A stretch of DNA of 64,000 nt from Oscillospiraceae bacterium (GCA_902362965.1 CABIYQ010000002.1:241752-305751), one strand, 5' to 3'; positions 33,221 to 42,115 are shown, counted from the first letter of the stretch. Translations and numbers: made by a program. The notes: generated by a model from the letters alone, not told the origin.

Positions 33221-35383
33221 TTACTTTAATATCATTCGTTTGAGAGCAATCGCATCAAATACATTAAGCTTGCTGTCATCGTTTACATCAGCATTTAAAA
33301 GTGCCTGATCTTTAAGTACAGTTTCTTTGATAAGATGTTTATTTAGCAGTACTAAATCTGCTGTCTCAATAGTTCCGTTAAGATTTGTATCACCTTTGAT
33401 TTTTGAAATTTCCGGTTTTTCAGTTTCGGAAGGAGTTGTACCGTCTGGTTCTATGCCGTAAATCAGAACGCCGTTTTCATATACTGTTATTTTATCTGTG
33501 ATTGCTGTTTCATTTTCTTTCAGACTAAGTAAGTCAGAGTTTGAGTAGTCGTTAGTTGCGTCCCAACCTGTCTGATAATTTGGGAATACAAGTGCCAGCA
33601 TAGTTTCGCACTGATTTCTGCCTTCGGAAATCGGCATTACTGCTCTGCCGTCCGGATACGTTACTTCGATATAATAGATGTTATCTTGATAGTGTGTAAT
33701 AGGGGAGATTTTTGCGGCATATTCTTCACCGTACATTGTTGCCTGATCACGGTCAACACGCACTACAATATCTTCTGGCTTAAATCCTGCATTGATTATT
33801 TCTGTTGCGTCCAGATAGTATCTGTAGGACATATTGTCAACGATTCTTGCCGGCCATGCAGTATGGTTTGTGAACTTCAGACTCAAATCAGAACCGGTTG
33901 CAGAATGTTTCAGCTTAGCTTCTACGTAAAATTCAGCCTCACGCTGTTCCGGTTCGGGGAAGTTCGGATCGGTAGTACCGCCGTATTCGCTTACCATTTT
34001 TGCCATAAGTCCGGTAAATCCTGCATTATAATCGCATGCAACTTCATTATTTATATGATTCTGACGGTCGTCCTCATAAACACCTTCAGATGTAGGTCCG
34101 CCTACAAGTGCGCCGTATAGGATATGACGGTTATCAACAGGAGTATCAAGTGCATTTTTCCATGATGAATGAGCTGTTCTGTGGTGTACATTAAGAGGAG
34201 AATTTTCTCCGTAGCCTACCACGTAGCTTCGATTATCAGGATTTGCTCCAAGACAGTAATTAGCTTGTTCTTCATAAAATTCTTTATATGCTGAAGTATC
34301 TCCGAGAGGAAGTGTATCGCATGCAACTGCGGCAGTAAATGCAGCGGCAGTTGCATGTCTCAGGCAGCCCCAGTCAGTTAGCCAGCGTAAGCCGCCGTCA
34401 AGCTCTTTAACGTTGTATGTCCAGTAATCAATATGCTTTTTTACTTGATTTATATAGGTTGGATCATTTGTATTCTGAGCATATAGGATCATACCGCCCT
34501 GCTGTACATCATCCCAGCACTGTCCCCAGCTGTATTTCAATTCGTTTGTACCCAGTTCTGTACTGAGATTAGGTATATAGCTTGTTGCCTTGTCAAGATA
34601 GGTTTTATCTCCGGTAGCCTTGTAAAGCCAGTTTGCAGCCCAGAAGAGTTCATCATAGAAATGAGATGAACGGTAAAAATTCTTGGCGTCGCTTGCCATA
34701 TATTCATCGTCGCTTTTTTCAGCGTCGGCAATGGCGAATATATTCTTAGCGTGTTCAAGATAATCATTAACTTTGTCCGATTTACCCTGTAAAGCACAGT
34801 AGCCTGCTGCAAGAGCGGCAGCCATTTCACCTAATGCTGCAGAGCATTTTCTGCCGGAATAGTACGGTCTTTCATTGTTGATATTTTGGTCTTTCATACC
34901 GTATTCTACAAGCTCAGCAGGTCCCCACCAGGAATGGTCGTCCTGACCGTTTCCTACCTGATATACGACTTCATCTCCTAAATCACATGCTGCAAAGTAA
35001 TCAAGAGCAAAAATAAGGTTGTTAACGTAATTTGTCATTTCTCCGCACTTTTCAATACCTTCCGGATACTGATAGAGTCCCCAAGCGATCATAGAAGCGG
35101 AATATGCCATAGGAAGATTAAACTTTACATGGTCGCCTGCATCATACCAACCACCTGTAATAAAGTCGTCTAGTGTCGAGTCTGCACGCCATTCAACTCT
35201 GTTCCAATCCGGAAGAGGTCCTGCCTGCTGACATTCGTAAAAGTAAAGGGATTTTTGAAGTGCCTCTGCATAGTTGATAGAAGTATCTGCGGAAGCGGTA
35301 TTTGTTTTTTGCGGTACAGTTCCAGTAAAAACCGACGCTGCGATTATTACGGAAGCAATTGCCGAGCTTATTATTTTTTTCAT
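33221..35383 (-). CDS. Cellulosomal GH9 endoglucanase with CBM3 and type I dockerin
   Basis: 720 residues. A signal peptide (MKKIISSAIASVIIAASVFT) is followed by the GH9 catalytic domain (about 37-465): GGWYDAGDHVKFNLPMAYS with the catalytic aspartates and, near the end, YNAGFTGLMAKM after NHINNEVACD carrying the acid residue. A CBM3 of the c type comes next (AEFYVEAKLKHS to ALVFPNYQTGW). The last 60 residues are a dockerin with two calcium loops, GDTNLNGTIETADLVLLNKH and ADVNDDSKLNVFDAIALKRM. The enzyme would be plugged onto a cohesin scaffold to cut cellulose; no scaffoldin is in this window. Confidence 0.95.
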   Translation of the reverse strand: MKKIISSAIASVIIAASVFTGTVPQKTNTASADTSINYAEALQKSLYFYECQQAGPLPDWNRVEWRADSTLDDFITGGWYDAGDHVKFNLPMAYSASMIAWGLYQYPEGIEKCGEMTNYVNNLIFALDYFAACDLGDEVVYQVGNGQDDHSWWGPAELVEYGMKDQNINNERPYYSGRKCSAALGEMAAALAAGYCALQGKSDKVNDYLEHAKNIFAIADAEKSDDEYMASDAKNFYRSSHFYDELFWAANWLYKATGDKTYLDKATSYIPNLSTELGTNELKYSWGQCWDDVQQGGMILYAQNTNDPTYINQVKKHIDYWTYNVKELDGGLRWLTDWGCLRHATAAAFTAAVACDTLPLGDTSAYKEFYEEQANYCLGANPDNRSYVVGYGENSPLNVHHRTAHSSWKNALDTPVDNRHILYGALVGGPTSEGVYEDDRQNHINNEVACDYNAGFTGLMAKMVSEYGGTTDPNFPEPEQREAEFYVEAKLKHSATGSDLSLKFTNHTAWPARIVDNMSYRYYLDATEIINAGFKPEDIVVRVDRDQATMYGEEYAAKISPITHYQDNIYYIEVTYPDGRAVMPISEGRNQCETMLALVFPNYQTGWDATNDYSNSDLLSLKENETAITDKITVYENGVLIYGIEPDGTTPSETEKPEISKIKGDTNLNGTIETADLVLLNKHLIKETVLKDQALLNADVNDDSKLNVFDAIALKRMILK

Positions 35384-35412
35384 TATACTTCACTCCGTTT
35401 CATATATATGTT

Positions 35413-35441
35413 ATTATCCTATTAATTTTAACTTTTGTCAA
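35413..35441 (-). promoter_or_regulatory. GH9 gene promoter
   Basis: Minus strand TTGACA (35436-35441), 17 bases, GATAAT (35413-35418). Confidence 0.65.
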
Positions 35442-35483
35442 GCGAATTTGTATATTTTGACTTAAAACCGTCAGTTTGCATAA

Positions 35484-35510
35484 AAAAGAACAGCTTTAAG
35501 CTGTTCTTTT
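35484..35510 (-). terminator. Intrinsic terminator of the sortase operon
   Basis: AAAAGAACAGC/GCTGTTCTTTT with loop TTTAA, just past the stop of the 294-residue membrane protein. Confidence 0.85.
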
Positions 35511-35516
35511 ATAATA

Positions 35517-36401
35517 TCAATTATTGTTTTTGTCCTTAGACGATATTTTTTTACTGATTAATATATAAATTACCATTAAAACGATTCCGACTGCAAATAT
35601 TCCTGCCTGTAAGGCAATATATTTATTAAGTGTGCCGTTTAACATACCTGTAACGGCAGAATAAATATAGTCGTTTCTTATAACCAGTTTGTCAAGATAT
35701 CCTGAAAACTTAAAATACAGACATGGGATAAGCGCTAATACCGATGAACAGAGGAAAGCTGAAGAAAGCCAGTAAAAAAAGTTATTTCTGCTCAAGAACA
35801 GTATTATAATTATACATAATGCTGTCAGTCCGGCAGTGATGTAAATTAATGGATTAACAAATCCATAAAGTTTATTCAGTTTTGAAAATGCTCCTGTTTT
35901 CTCAATCATTTTCAGCATATATACATCTGTAAAATTATTGATTTCACTTTCAGCTGTTTCAATTGTTTTTTGAAGCTGCTGATTATATTCTTCGTCTGTT
36001 GCCACGTTGTTTTTTTCAGCAAAGTCTGCAAAATAATCGCTGACGCTCTTTTCAAGCTTAGAAAAATCATATTGCACTTCACTATATTCAGCGTTTGAAC
36101 CGTCAATATAATCAAACACATTGTTGATTTTCATTTCAATAATGTTTTTTACGTCTTTTTCAGTGATTGCCGACATATAAACATCTGCGGGAATGCGGGA
36201 ATAGCTTTCACTGTCGCTGAAATATTTTTCAATTGCGTTCATAGACTTTAAAGCAACATCATTTGTATCAACAGCGTCAATATACGGTTCTGAACGCATA
36301 AGCTGATTTTTTGCAAACATGATTCCTTCCAGACCTATAAGAGCAAAGACGAGAATCATTGTCAGCAGAAGATTAGGAATATATTTTTCCATACGTTTCA
36401 T
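35517..36401 (-). CDS. Membrane protein of a sortase locus, unknown function
   Basis: 294 residues. One N-terminal membrane segment (LLLTMILVFALIGLEGIMFA), an exported region of about 150 residues (30-185) rich in acidic and helical sequence, then three membrane segments (about 190-215, 218-238, 258-285) and a Lys-rich end. I recognise no family. It is the last gene of the operon substrate-sortase-membrane protein, starting 21 bases after the sortase stop. It may hold, fold or present the sortase substrate; that is inference from position. ATG follows AGGAAAGGATC. Confidence 0.6.
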   Translation of the reverse strand: MKRMEKYIPNLLLTMILVFALIGLEGIMFAKNQLMRSEPYIDAVDTNDVALKSMNAIEKYFSDSESYSRIPADVYMSAITEKDVKNIIEMKINNVFDYIDGSNAEYSEVQYDFSKLEKSVSDYFADFAEKNNVATDEEYNQQLQKTIETAESEINNFTDVYMLKMIEKTGAFSKLNKLYGFVNPLIYITAGLTALCIIIILFLSRNNFFYWLSSAFLCSSVLALIPCLYFKFSGYLDKLVIRNDYIYSAVTGMLNGTLNKYIALQAGIFAVGIVLMVIYILISKKISSKDKNNN

Positions 36402-36422
36402 AAACTGTCTGATCCTTTCCTC

Positions 36423-37055
36423 TTAGTCATAGAATTTCTTTTCTACCAATTCGCATATAACTGCAAGTCTGTCCTCAGTCGGACCTAAAAGATTTCCGTA
36501 ACAGGTATAAAGAGTCAGACGGTCGTCAGCTGTAGGAGCGATCAGCTCATTGTTGGTTTCTTTGAAAATAGTGCTTTCCTTCATTTTATATGTAAATTCA
36601 CCGTAGGAAGTGGTCAGTACAATAATATCGCCGACCTTTACGTCTCCGAGATTCAGAAAGAAAGTATTGCAGTGTGCGTCAAGGACCACATGTCCTGTTT
36701 CACCTATAAAAACAGATCCTAGGTATTGGCATACGCCAAGCTGAAGTAGTTCGTCAGTGCTGCCGAAATAAACGGGAGCTTCAAGTCCTATTGAATCTAT
36801 TTTAAGAGTCGCATATTGAGAGCCGAAAGACGGATAAACGATTTTGCTGCCATCGTCAAGCTGAGCTTCAACTTCTTTTTCGGTAAATTTTATTTCGTTT
36901 ATCTGTTCGTGTCCGGTATCAGCGGAAAAAATTAAATCTGCTGCGGCTTTCATTTTTTGAACGGGTACATAACCCGCTCCGGCAATTATGCCGCCGCACA
37001 CTGCCAGAATTACAGCCGGAGTTATCAGCATTACTGCTGCGTTGTGTTTAGCCAT
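36423..37055 (-). CDS. Sortase (class D-like)
   Basis: 210 residues with an N-terminal signal anchor (VMLITPAVILAVCGGIIAG). The catalytic triad is recognisable: histidine in VVLDAHCNTFF, cysteine in LTLYTCYGN and arginine in TEDRLAVICEL. The order and the strand YATLKIDSIGLEAPVYFG fit sortases, transpeptidases that link secreted proteins to the cell wall. The usual GH pair before the catalytic loop is AH here. It overlaps by eight bases the gene for a signal-peptide protein with a C-terminal sorting-like tail, so that protein is its likely substrate. Class assignment is by overall look. Confidence 0.82.
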   Translation of the reverse strand: MAKHNAAVMLITPAVILAVCGGIIAGAGYVPVQKMKAAADLIFSADTGHEQINEIKFTEKEVEAQLDDGSKIVYPSFGSQYATLKIDSIGLEAPVYFGSTDELLQLGVCQYLGSVFIGETGHVVLDAHCNTFFLNLGDVKVGDIIVLTTSYGEFTYKMKESTIFKETNNELIAPTADDRLTLYTCYGNLLGPTEDRLAVICELVEKKFYD

Positions 37056-37704
37056 TTATATTCTCCGTTTTTTTGTTTGCAATTGAAAGAAGCCATGCGC
37101 CGATTCCTCCGGCTGCTATTACAGCACTGCAAAGCAATGCAAATTCGGGATAGCCTTCTGCGGAATTATCTTCAGCGCCTGTCGTATCAACAAGTTTTCC
37201 TACAGGTACGACAGTCTGCACATTGCCGTCTGCATCTCGGACTGTCATTAAGAAATTTTTATCTCCTTTTTGCTCTACTGTGATATTCAGTCCCATTTTC
37301 TTACCGGCTTCAACGATTTCATTCAGTGAGTTCATAATATTTTCATTGGTCATCTTGTCTACTACGTCTTTTAAAAATGAATCGTCAACTACGCCTGTAT
37401 CAGGATCGACCTTTGCTTCGCCTTTCATTTCGGCAATTGTTTTACCAAAATTTTTCAATGCAACATCGTCCATCTCGGAACCGACATTTGATATCTTATC
37501 CACAAGAATATCATACTGGCTTTCAGAAAATTTATTTACTTTAAGATAGTTCTGGAGCATCTGAACATATTCTTCAAGGAATCCTGCTGATCTTGCGGCT
37601 GCGACTACGTCGTCGGCAGTTGCAGCGGATACGCTGATACTCATAGTACCGATAATTGAAACAGCTGAAACGACAGCTGCGATCTTTTTTATATAGCTTT
37701 TCAT
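37048..37704 (-). CDS. Secreted protein with sorting-signal-like C terminus
   Basis: 218 residues. Signal peptide ends ISVSAA. The mature body (30-165) is helical then beta (VEQKGDKNFLMTVRDADGNV). The tail has the order of a sortase signal: KLVDTTG, an acidic linker, a hydrophobic helix (FALLCSAVIAAGGIGAWLL) and NKK. VDTTG keeps the TG of LPXTG-type motifs but not the LP, so it is a variant if functional. The sortase gene overlaps its stop codon. ATG follows ACGGAGGAAAC. No known family. Confidence 0.6.
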   Translation of the reverse strand: MKSYIKKIAAVVSAVSIIGTMSISVSAATADDVVAAARSAGFLEEYVQMLQNYLKVNKFSESQYDILVDKISNVGSEMDDVALKNFGKTIAEMKGEAKVDPDTGVVDDSFLKDVVDKMTNENIMNSLNEIVEAGKKMGLNITVEQKGDKNFLMTVRDADGNVQTVVPVGKLVDTTGAEDNSAEGYPEFALLCSAVIAAGGIGAWLLSIANKKTENING

Positions 37705-37753
37705 TGTTTCCTCCGTAAATCAAAAATTATAAGTTTATAACTTACATATCAAC

Positions 37754-37782
37754 ACTTTAACATTTTATATGATGTTTGTCAA
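37754..37782 (-). promoter_or_regulatory. Sortase operon promoter
   Basis: Minus strand TTGACA (37777-37782), 17 bases, TAAAGT (37754-37759). Confidence 0.5.
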
Positions 37783-37816
37783 TAGCAAAATTAAATAAAT
37801 ACATTGGAAATTATAG

Positions 37817-38884
37817 CTATTTTATTGTTCCTCCTCCTAGAACGATGTTATCTTGGTAAAATACTGCTGCTTGTCCTTTTGCAGGAGCTCTCTGCGGCTT
37901 GTGAAATTTTACAAGTACTTCTCCGTTTTTCGTTGGGCAGACCGTTGCTTCCTGCTCGTTCTGACTGTATCTTGTTTTGACGGTCACTTCAATAGGTTCG
38001 GTCAGACTGTCCAATGATATCCAGTTAACATTGCATACAGTTATTTCGTCTTTGTAAAGATCGGTCTCATCACCTATTGTAACAGTATTGTTTATAGCGT
38101 CCTTATCAGTTACGTATGCAGGTTTTCCAAGGGCAATTCCAAGTCCTTTGCGCTGACCGATAGTATAATTTATAACGCCTTTGTGAGTTCCGATTTTTTC
38201 ACCGGAAGTGTTTAAAAAATCTCCTTCAGGCATAGTTTTTCCCGTATTTTCGATTATAAATTTTGCATAATCGCCGTCCGGAACAAAGCAGATATCCTGA
38301 CTGTCCGGTTTTCTGGAATTTACAAGTCCGGCTTCTTCTGCAATTTTTCGGACTGTAGTTTTATCATATTCTCCAAGAGGAAACAGAGTTTTTGAAAGCT
38401 GATACTGCGTCAGACCGTAAAGAACGTATGTCTGGTCTTTAGAACGGTCGGCAGGTCTTATAAGGAGATATTTTCCGGTTTTTTCGTCAAATTGACGTAC
38501 AGCGTAATGCCCGGTGGCAATGTAATCATATCCAAGTTCTTCGGCTCTTCTGAGCATTTTGTCGAATTTTATATGTTTGTTGCATTCAATACATGGGTTA
38601 GGAGTTTCTCCTTTAAGATAGCTGTCAATAAAATGTTCCATAACATTTTTTCGGAAATCGGTTTTAAAATTAAAAACCAGATGGTCAAAACCCAGCTTGT
38701 ATGCTACGCTCCTTGCATCTTCAACGTCAGAAAGAGAGCAGCATGTTCGGGTACTTTGGTCAACGTCTTCGCCGTCAAAAAGCTTTAATGTTACCCCTGT
38801 GACCTCATATCCTTCATCTTGCAGAAGCTTTGCAGCAACAGAACTGTCAACTCCTCCGCTCATTCCTACCATAACTTTTGCCAT
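37817..38884 (-). CDS. mnmA: tRNA-specific 2-thiouridylase
   Basis: 355 residues. MnmA transfers sulfur to U34 of tRNA for Lys, Glu and Gln. The ATP loop is MSGGVDSSVAA; catalytic cysteines are in NPCIECN and SQDICFVPDGDY; IATGHYAVR and NYTIGQRKGLG are further signatures. The start follows AAAGAAAGGATAAAC. It is the third gene of tmcAL-HAD-mnmA, three bases after the HAD gene; two of the three act on tRNA anticodon position 34, a coherent grouping. Confidence 0.95.
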   Translation of the reverse strand: MAKVMVGMSGGVDSSVAAKLLQDEGYEVTGVTLKLFDGEDVDQSTRTCCSLSDVEDARSVAYKLGFDHLVFNFKTDFRKNVMEHFIDSYLKGETPNPCIECNKHIKFDKMLRRAEELGYDYIATGHYAVRQFDEKTGKYLLIRPADRSKDQTYVLYGLTQYQLSKTLFPLGEYDKTTVRKIAEEAGLVNSRKPDSQDICFVPDGDYAKFIIENTGKTMPEGDFLNTSGEKIGTHKGVINYTIGQRKGLGIALGKPAYVTDKDAINNTVTIGDETDLYKDEITVCNVNWISLDSLTEPIEVTVKTRYSQNEQEATVCPTKNGEVLVKFHKPQRAPAKGQAAVFYQDNIVLGGGTIK

Positions 38885-38887
38885 TGT

Positions 38888-39550
38888 TTATCCTTTCTTT
38901 AAAATATCTGTAATTTCACTTATATTTTTTACTGTTACATCTGATTTAAGACAGATTTCTTTCCAGTCCGGTTCATTAATTTTGTCATATACTCCTATTG
39001 TCAAAAATCCGGCGTTTACGGCTGTTTCAATACAGTGCAGAGAATCTTCGATAACAGCTGTTTCAAAAGGAGCGCATTTCATTTTTTCTGCCGCTTGAAT
39101 AAAAATATCCGGTTTGTCCTTACCGACGCCCACATCGGAACATGTTATAATAAAATCAAAACTGCTATAAAGTCCCAGACGTTTTAGTGCGCTGTTTGCC
39201 AGACTATTGTATGTAGCTGTAGCAACACACATTTTATAGCCTTTTTGTCTTAGGAGTGTTACAGTTTTCAAAGCGCCTTCCTTTAGAGGTATTATGCATT
39301 TATATTGTTCCGATACAATTTCCTCAATACGATTTATAATGTATTCGCATGAAAGTTTCAATCCAAATCTGGTTTTAAAATACGCAGCGGAATCCTGAAT
39401 GGTCATTTTTTTGACAATGTCTGAAATCCCTTTTGGAGGTACGATACCGTTTTCTTCAAGAAACATTTTATCAACATTTTCCCATACGCTCATGGAATCC
39501 AGTAAAGTACCGTCCAAATCAAAAATTATGCCTTTAATATTTCTGTTCAT
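38888..39550 (-). CDS. HAD-superfamily phosphatase (beta-phosphoglucomutase-like subgroup)
   Basis: 220 residues. Motif I is FDLDGTLLDS with the nucleophile and acid aspartates; motif II is VATAT; motif III/IV is KDKPDIFIQAA and VIEDSLHCIETA. The cap is the helical type of phosphoglycolate phosphatase and beta-phosphoglucomutase relatives. The substrate is unknown. ATG 39550 overlaps the last 17 bases of tmcAL; an upstream TTG at 39559 is possible but no ribosome site is clear for either, so it probably depends on translation of tmcAL. Confidence 0.85.
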   Translation of the reverse strand: MNRNIKGIIFDLDGTLLDSMSVWENVDKMFLEENGIVPPKGISDIVKKMTIQDSAAYFKTRFGLKLSCEYIINRIEEIVSEQYKCIIPLKEGALKTVTLLRQKGYKMCVATATYNSLANSALKRLGLYSSFDFIITCSDVGVGKDKPDIFIQAAEKMKCAPFETAVIEDSLHCIETAVNAGFLTIGVYDKINEPDWKEICLKSDVTVKNISEITDILKKG

Positions 39551-40748
39551 CAGGTTCAATTCCTATTCGTGCTTTATAGTCGGATTGTGCTTTTCCTATT
39601 TTTGTCTGTGCCAGAGCATAAATATCCGAAGCAGTTCCCTCAAGTTTGGCAAAACGTTCTGCATCATCACTTGTTTGAGCCAGTTTGGAAAGAGACGTTG
39701 CAAAAGGGATCTTTCCGGTATTCTTGGTTTTGGAAAGAATATCACGTCCTCTTTCAGTAACTGCTAAAATTCTGCCGTAAGGGGGGAGTGTTTCAAGGTC
39801 GCTTTTTTTGACGCCTATGAGCATATTAAGGAGGATCCTTTTGATTCTTGCCATGGTATATCTTTTGGTTTTTATGCTCATAAAAATTTCGTCCAGATTA
39901 TTTTTATCTGCCGCTGCAAGTATCCTGTATTCCAGTCCCTGACCCACATCGGGAATTTCTCTCAGTTCTTCCGGTGAAGAGGTTCTGAGCTTATATATAA
40001 TAATACGTTCCAGATTTGAAATGTCTGCGGTCTTTCCCGCAGAGTATGCATTTATATATGCCTGACTGACATATGCAGGTACAAGACCGGAAAAATCACT
40101 TTTTTCATTCATACATTTCCTGATAAAAGAGGCGCTTGAAATACCGTCAAGTACGGTCATAGAATCGTGTGCGGCGCTTTTTCTTTGTATAGTAAAGGGC
40201 GTTATTGATGAATTTAATCGCCTCAGAGCTTTTAAGTATTCCACTGCAAGAACATTATTCGGAGATGCAAGTATGTCGCTGATACGGTTGCTTAATTTTT
40301 TTCCGTAACTGCTGTATATCATGGTGTTGATGGCATTAGGGTAAGACATACCGCTTTTAAGGTATTCTTCAAGCTCAGGCGCTCCGGAGCATTCATCTGC
40401 AATTTCCGCCGCCTTTTCCAGTTCTGATACAGAACCCGCTTCACTGCCAAATGAGATCTCATCTACGCACCCAAGAGAATCAAGAATGTATATGGCTCCT
40501 TTAGCGTAAAATTCTGCCGAAGACAGCGCATAGACTGTCGGAATTTCTATTACCAGATCGGCTCCGCCTTTTACTGCGAGCTTTGCCCGTTCAAACTTGT
40601 CCATAACAGCTGTATCTCCGCGCTGAACATAGTTTCCACTCATTACTGCTACTATGTGAGTGGCTCCGTTTTCACGGGTTTTTTTTAGATGATATAAGTG
40701 TCCGTTATGAAATGGATTATATTCGCAGACTATTCCGGTTATTTTCAC
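39534..40748 (-). CDS. tmcAL: tRNA(Met) cytidine acetate ligase (TmcAL), GTG start
   Basis: 404 residues. TmcAL uses acetate and ATP to form N4-acetylcytidine at the wobble base of elongator tRNA-Met. GIVCEYNPFHNGHLYHL is the nucleotidyltransferase HxGH-type site; VMSGNYVQRGDTAVMDKF and FGSEAGS are family signatures. Start is GTG 40748, seven bases after AAAGGAGG; an ATG one base upstream reads ATGTGA, a start followed by stop in another frame. First gene of the operon with the HAD phosphatase and mnmA. Confidence 0.92.
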   Translation of the reverse strand: MKITGIVCEYNPFHNGHLYHLKKTRENGATHIVAVMSGNYVQRGDTAVMDKFERAKLAVKGGADLVIEIPTVYALSSAEFYAKGAIYILDSLGCVDEISFGSEAGSVSELEKAAEIADECSGAPELEEYLKSGMSYPNAINTMIYSSYGKKLSNRISDILASPNNVLAVEYLKALRRLNSSITPFTIQRKSAAHDSMTVLDGISSASFIRKCMNEKSDFSGLVPAYVSQAYINAYSAGKTADISNLERIIIYKLRTSSPEELREIPDVGQGLEYRILAAADKNNLDEIFMSIKTKRYTMARIKRILLNMLIGVKKSDLETLPPYGRILAVTERGRDILSKTKNTGKIPFATSLSKLAQTSDDAERFAKLEGTASDIYALAQTKIGKAQSDYKARIGIEPDEQKY

Positions 40749-40786
40749 ATTACCGCCTCCTTTATTACTTTATATTCTTATTTTTA

Positions 40787-40815
40787 ATTATATCATATTT
40801 TATTGTAAATTGCAA
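40787..40815 (-). promoter_or_regulatory. tmcAL operon promoter
   Basis: Minus strand TTGCAA (40810-40815), 17 bases, TATAAT (40787-40792). Confidence 0.6.
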
Positions 40816-40839
40816 TCTTCCTTACTTTTTTGAAAAAAA

Positions 40840-41308
40840 GTAAGCAAAAAACTTTCAAATCGTCTTTAGTATAATGAAATATTTTAAATAAGGCTCGACA
40901 GGTAAGTAAACAGAGAATTGAAGAAAAAATTTTGAAAAAAAGTAAGCAAAAAACTTTCAAATCGTCTTTAGTATAATGAAATATTTTAAATAAGGCTCGA
41001 CAGGTAAGTAAACAGAGAATTGAAGAAAAAATTTTGAAAAAAAGTAAGCAAAAAACTTTCAAATCGTCTTTAGTATGATGAAATATTTTAAATAAGGCTC
41101 GACAGGTAAGTAAACAGAAGATTAAAGAAAAAATTTTGAAAAAAGCAAGCAAAAAACTTTCAAATCGTCTTTAGTATGGTGAAATATTTTAAATAAGGCT
41201 CGACAGGTAAGTAAACAGAAGATTAAAGAAAAAATTTTGAAAAAAGTAAGCAAAAAACTTTCAAATCGTCTTTAGTATGGTGAAATATTTTAAATAAGGC
41301 TCGACAAT
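40840..41308. repeat. Five-copy tandem repeat, period 101-102 bp
   Basis: Units start with GTAAGCAAAAAACTTTC (GCAAGC in copy four) at 40840, 40942, 41044, 41145 and 41246; spacings are 102, 102, 101 and 101. Each contains TCGTCTTTAGTAT and AAATAAGGCTCGACA. Copies 1-2 share GAGAATTGAAG in the linker while 3-4 share GAAGATTAAAG. The last copy stops after GGCTCGACA. The array fills the intergenic region between divergent tmcAL and the ABC operon, and an open frame crossing it on the minus strand is a by-product of the 102-base period. A hairpin CTTACTTTTT/AAAAAGTAAG precedes it at about 40821-40844. Confidence 0.93.
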
Positions 41309-41360
41309 ATTCTAGTAAATACTCTATTTATAAATTTTTTGAAATTTTTTTGGAAAACGC

Positions 41361-41423
41361 TTGACAAAGACTGTACTAAGTGATATAATACAATTCATGA
41401 AGTGTTCTATATGAATTAGTACA
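41361..41423 (+). promoter_or_regulatory. ABC operon promoter with long-range inverted repeat
   Basis: Consensus TTGACA (41361-41366), 17 bases, TATAAT (41384-41389). TGTACTAA (41372-41379, in the spacer) and TTAGTACA (41416-41423) are perfect inverted copies 36 bases apart, and ATTCAT/ATGAAT lie between them. This resembles operators of YtrA-type GntR repressors, which often control ABC exporters, though no such gene is present here. Confidence 0.65.
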
Positions 41424-41449
41424 CATAAAACAAAAAGGAGATGAATAAA

Positions 41450-42115
41450 TTGAAGAAGTTTCTAAGGCGTGTAAACAGGGGACTGCTTCTGGGAGGAATT
41501 GTGTTAGCCGGTTTTGTAGTGTTTGTCATTACTGATACAATTTCCTTTAAAAAAAACAAACCGGTTATAGAAGATGAAATAAAATCATATGTGAGTATGC
41601 TTGAAGATGTCGGGGTAAATAAAGGATCTGATCAGACTTCATATAAGGAAGGTATTGACAGTCTTATAAATAATTATTGGACATTTTCAGATGAAAAGTC
41701 AGATCTTTTTTATTATAGTCTGAATCAGAATGAATTTAAGAATATCCTTGAATTAAACATGAATGACAGCGACCCGAACGCATATGTGTCAAAATGGACA
41801 GCTAAAGTAAATAATATTGACATTTCAAAAGCCGGTCCGGGATATGCGATGGTATCGTTTGACTGTCAGATAGTAGCGGAGTTTTCCGGTAATGCATGTA
41901 TAGTAAATCCATGCGATGCAATGACTGTCAATAACTATGTTTATTACGGCGAGAAGGTTCCGACAGGACTTTCGAGAATTTCCATTGACGGTTATTACAA
42001 GATGTTAATGACTCAAAAAGACGGTAAATGGAAAATATGCATGGCAGAAAGTTATGGCTGGGACAGCAGTGAAATCGCGGCTGTAGACAGTGAGGAAGGA
42101 GGAAATGAAGAATGA
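41450..42115 (+). CDS. Membrane-anchored exported protein of an ABC operon
   Basis: 221 residues. One N-terminal membrane segment (GLLLGGIVLAGFVVFVITDT) and a soluble outside domain ending in the NTF2-like pattern YYKMLMTQKDGKWKICMAES. No family recognised with certainty. The start is TTG 41450 because AAGGAG (41435-41440) is directly against the in-frame ATG 41441 and nine bases from the TTG. Its stop overlaps the ATPase start (ATGA), so the three genes are translationally linked; it may be an accessory or sensing component of the exporter. Confidence 0.7.
   Translation: MKKFLRRVNRGLLLGGIVLAGFVVFVITDTISFKKNKPVIEDEIKSYVSMLEDVGVNKGSDQTSYKEGIDSLINNYWTFSDEKSDLFYYSLNQNEFKNILELNMNDSDPNAYVSKWTAKVNNIDISKAGPGYAMVSFDCQIVAEFSGNACIVNPCDAMTVNNYVYYGEKVPTGLSRISIDGYYKMLMTQKDGKWKICMAESYGWDSSEIAAVDSEEGGNEE

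Noticed and set aside
40793..41152. Minus-strand repetitive frame of 119 codons
   Set aside because: It exists only because the repeat period is 102, a multiple of three; where the period is 101 the frame breaks. It also covers the tmcAL promoter and has no ribosome site.
40840..41308. CRISPR array
   Set aside because: The repeated unit is continuous with no unique spacers, and no cas gene is near.
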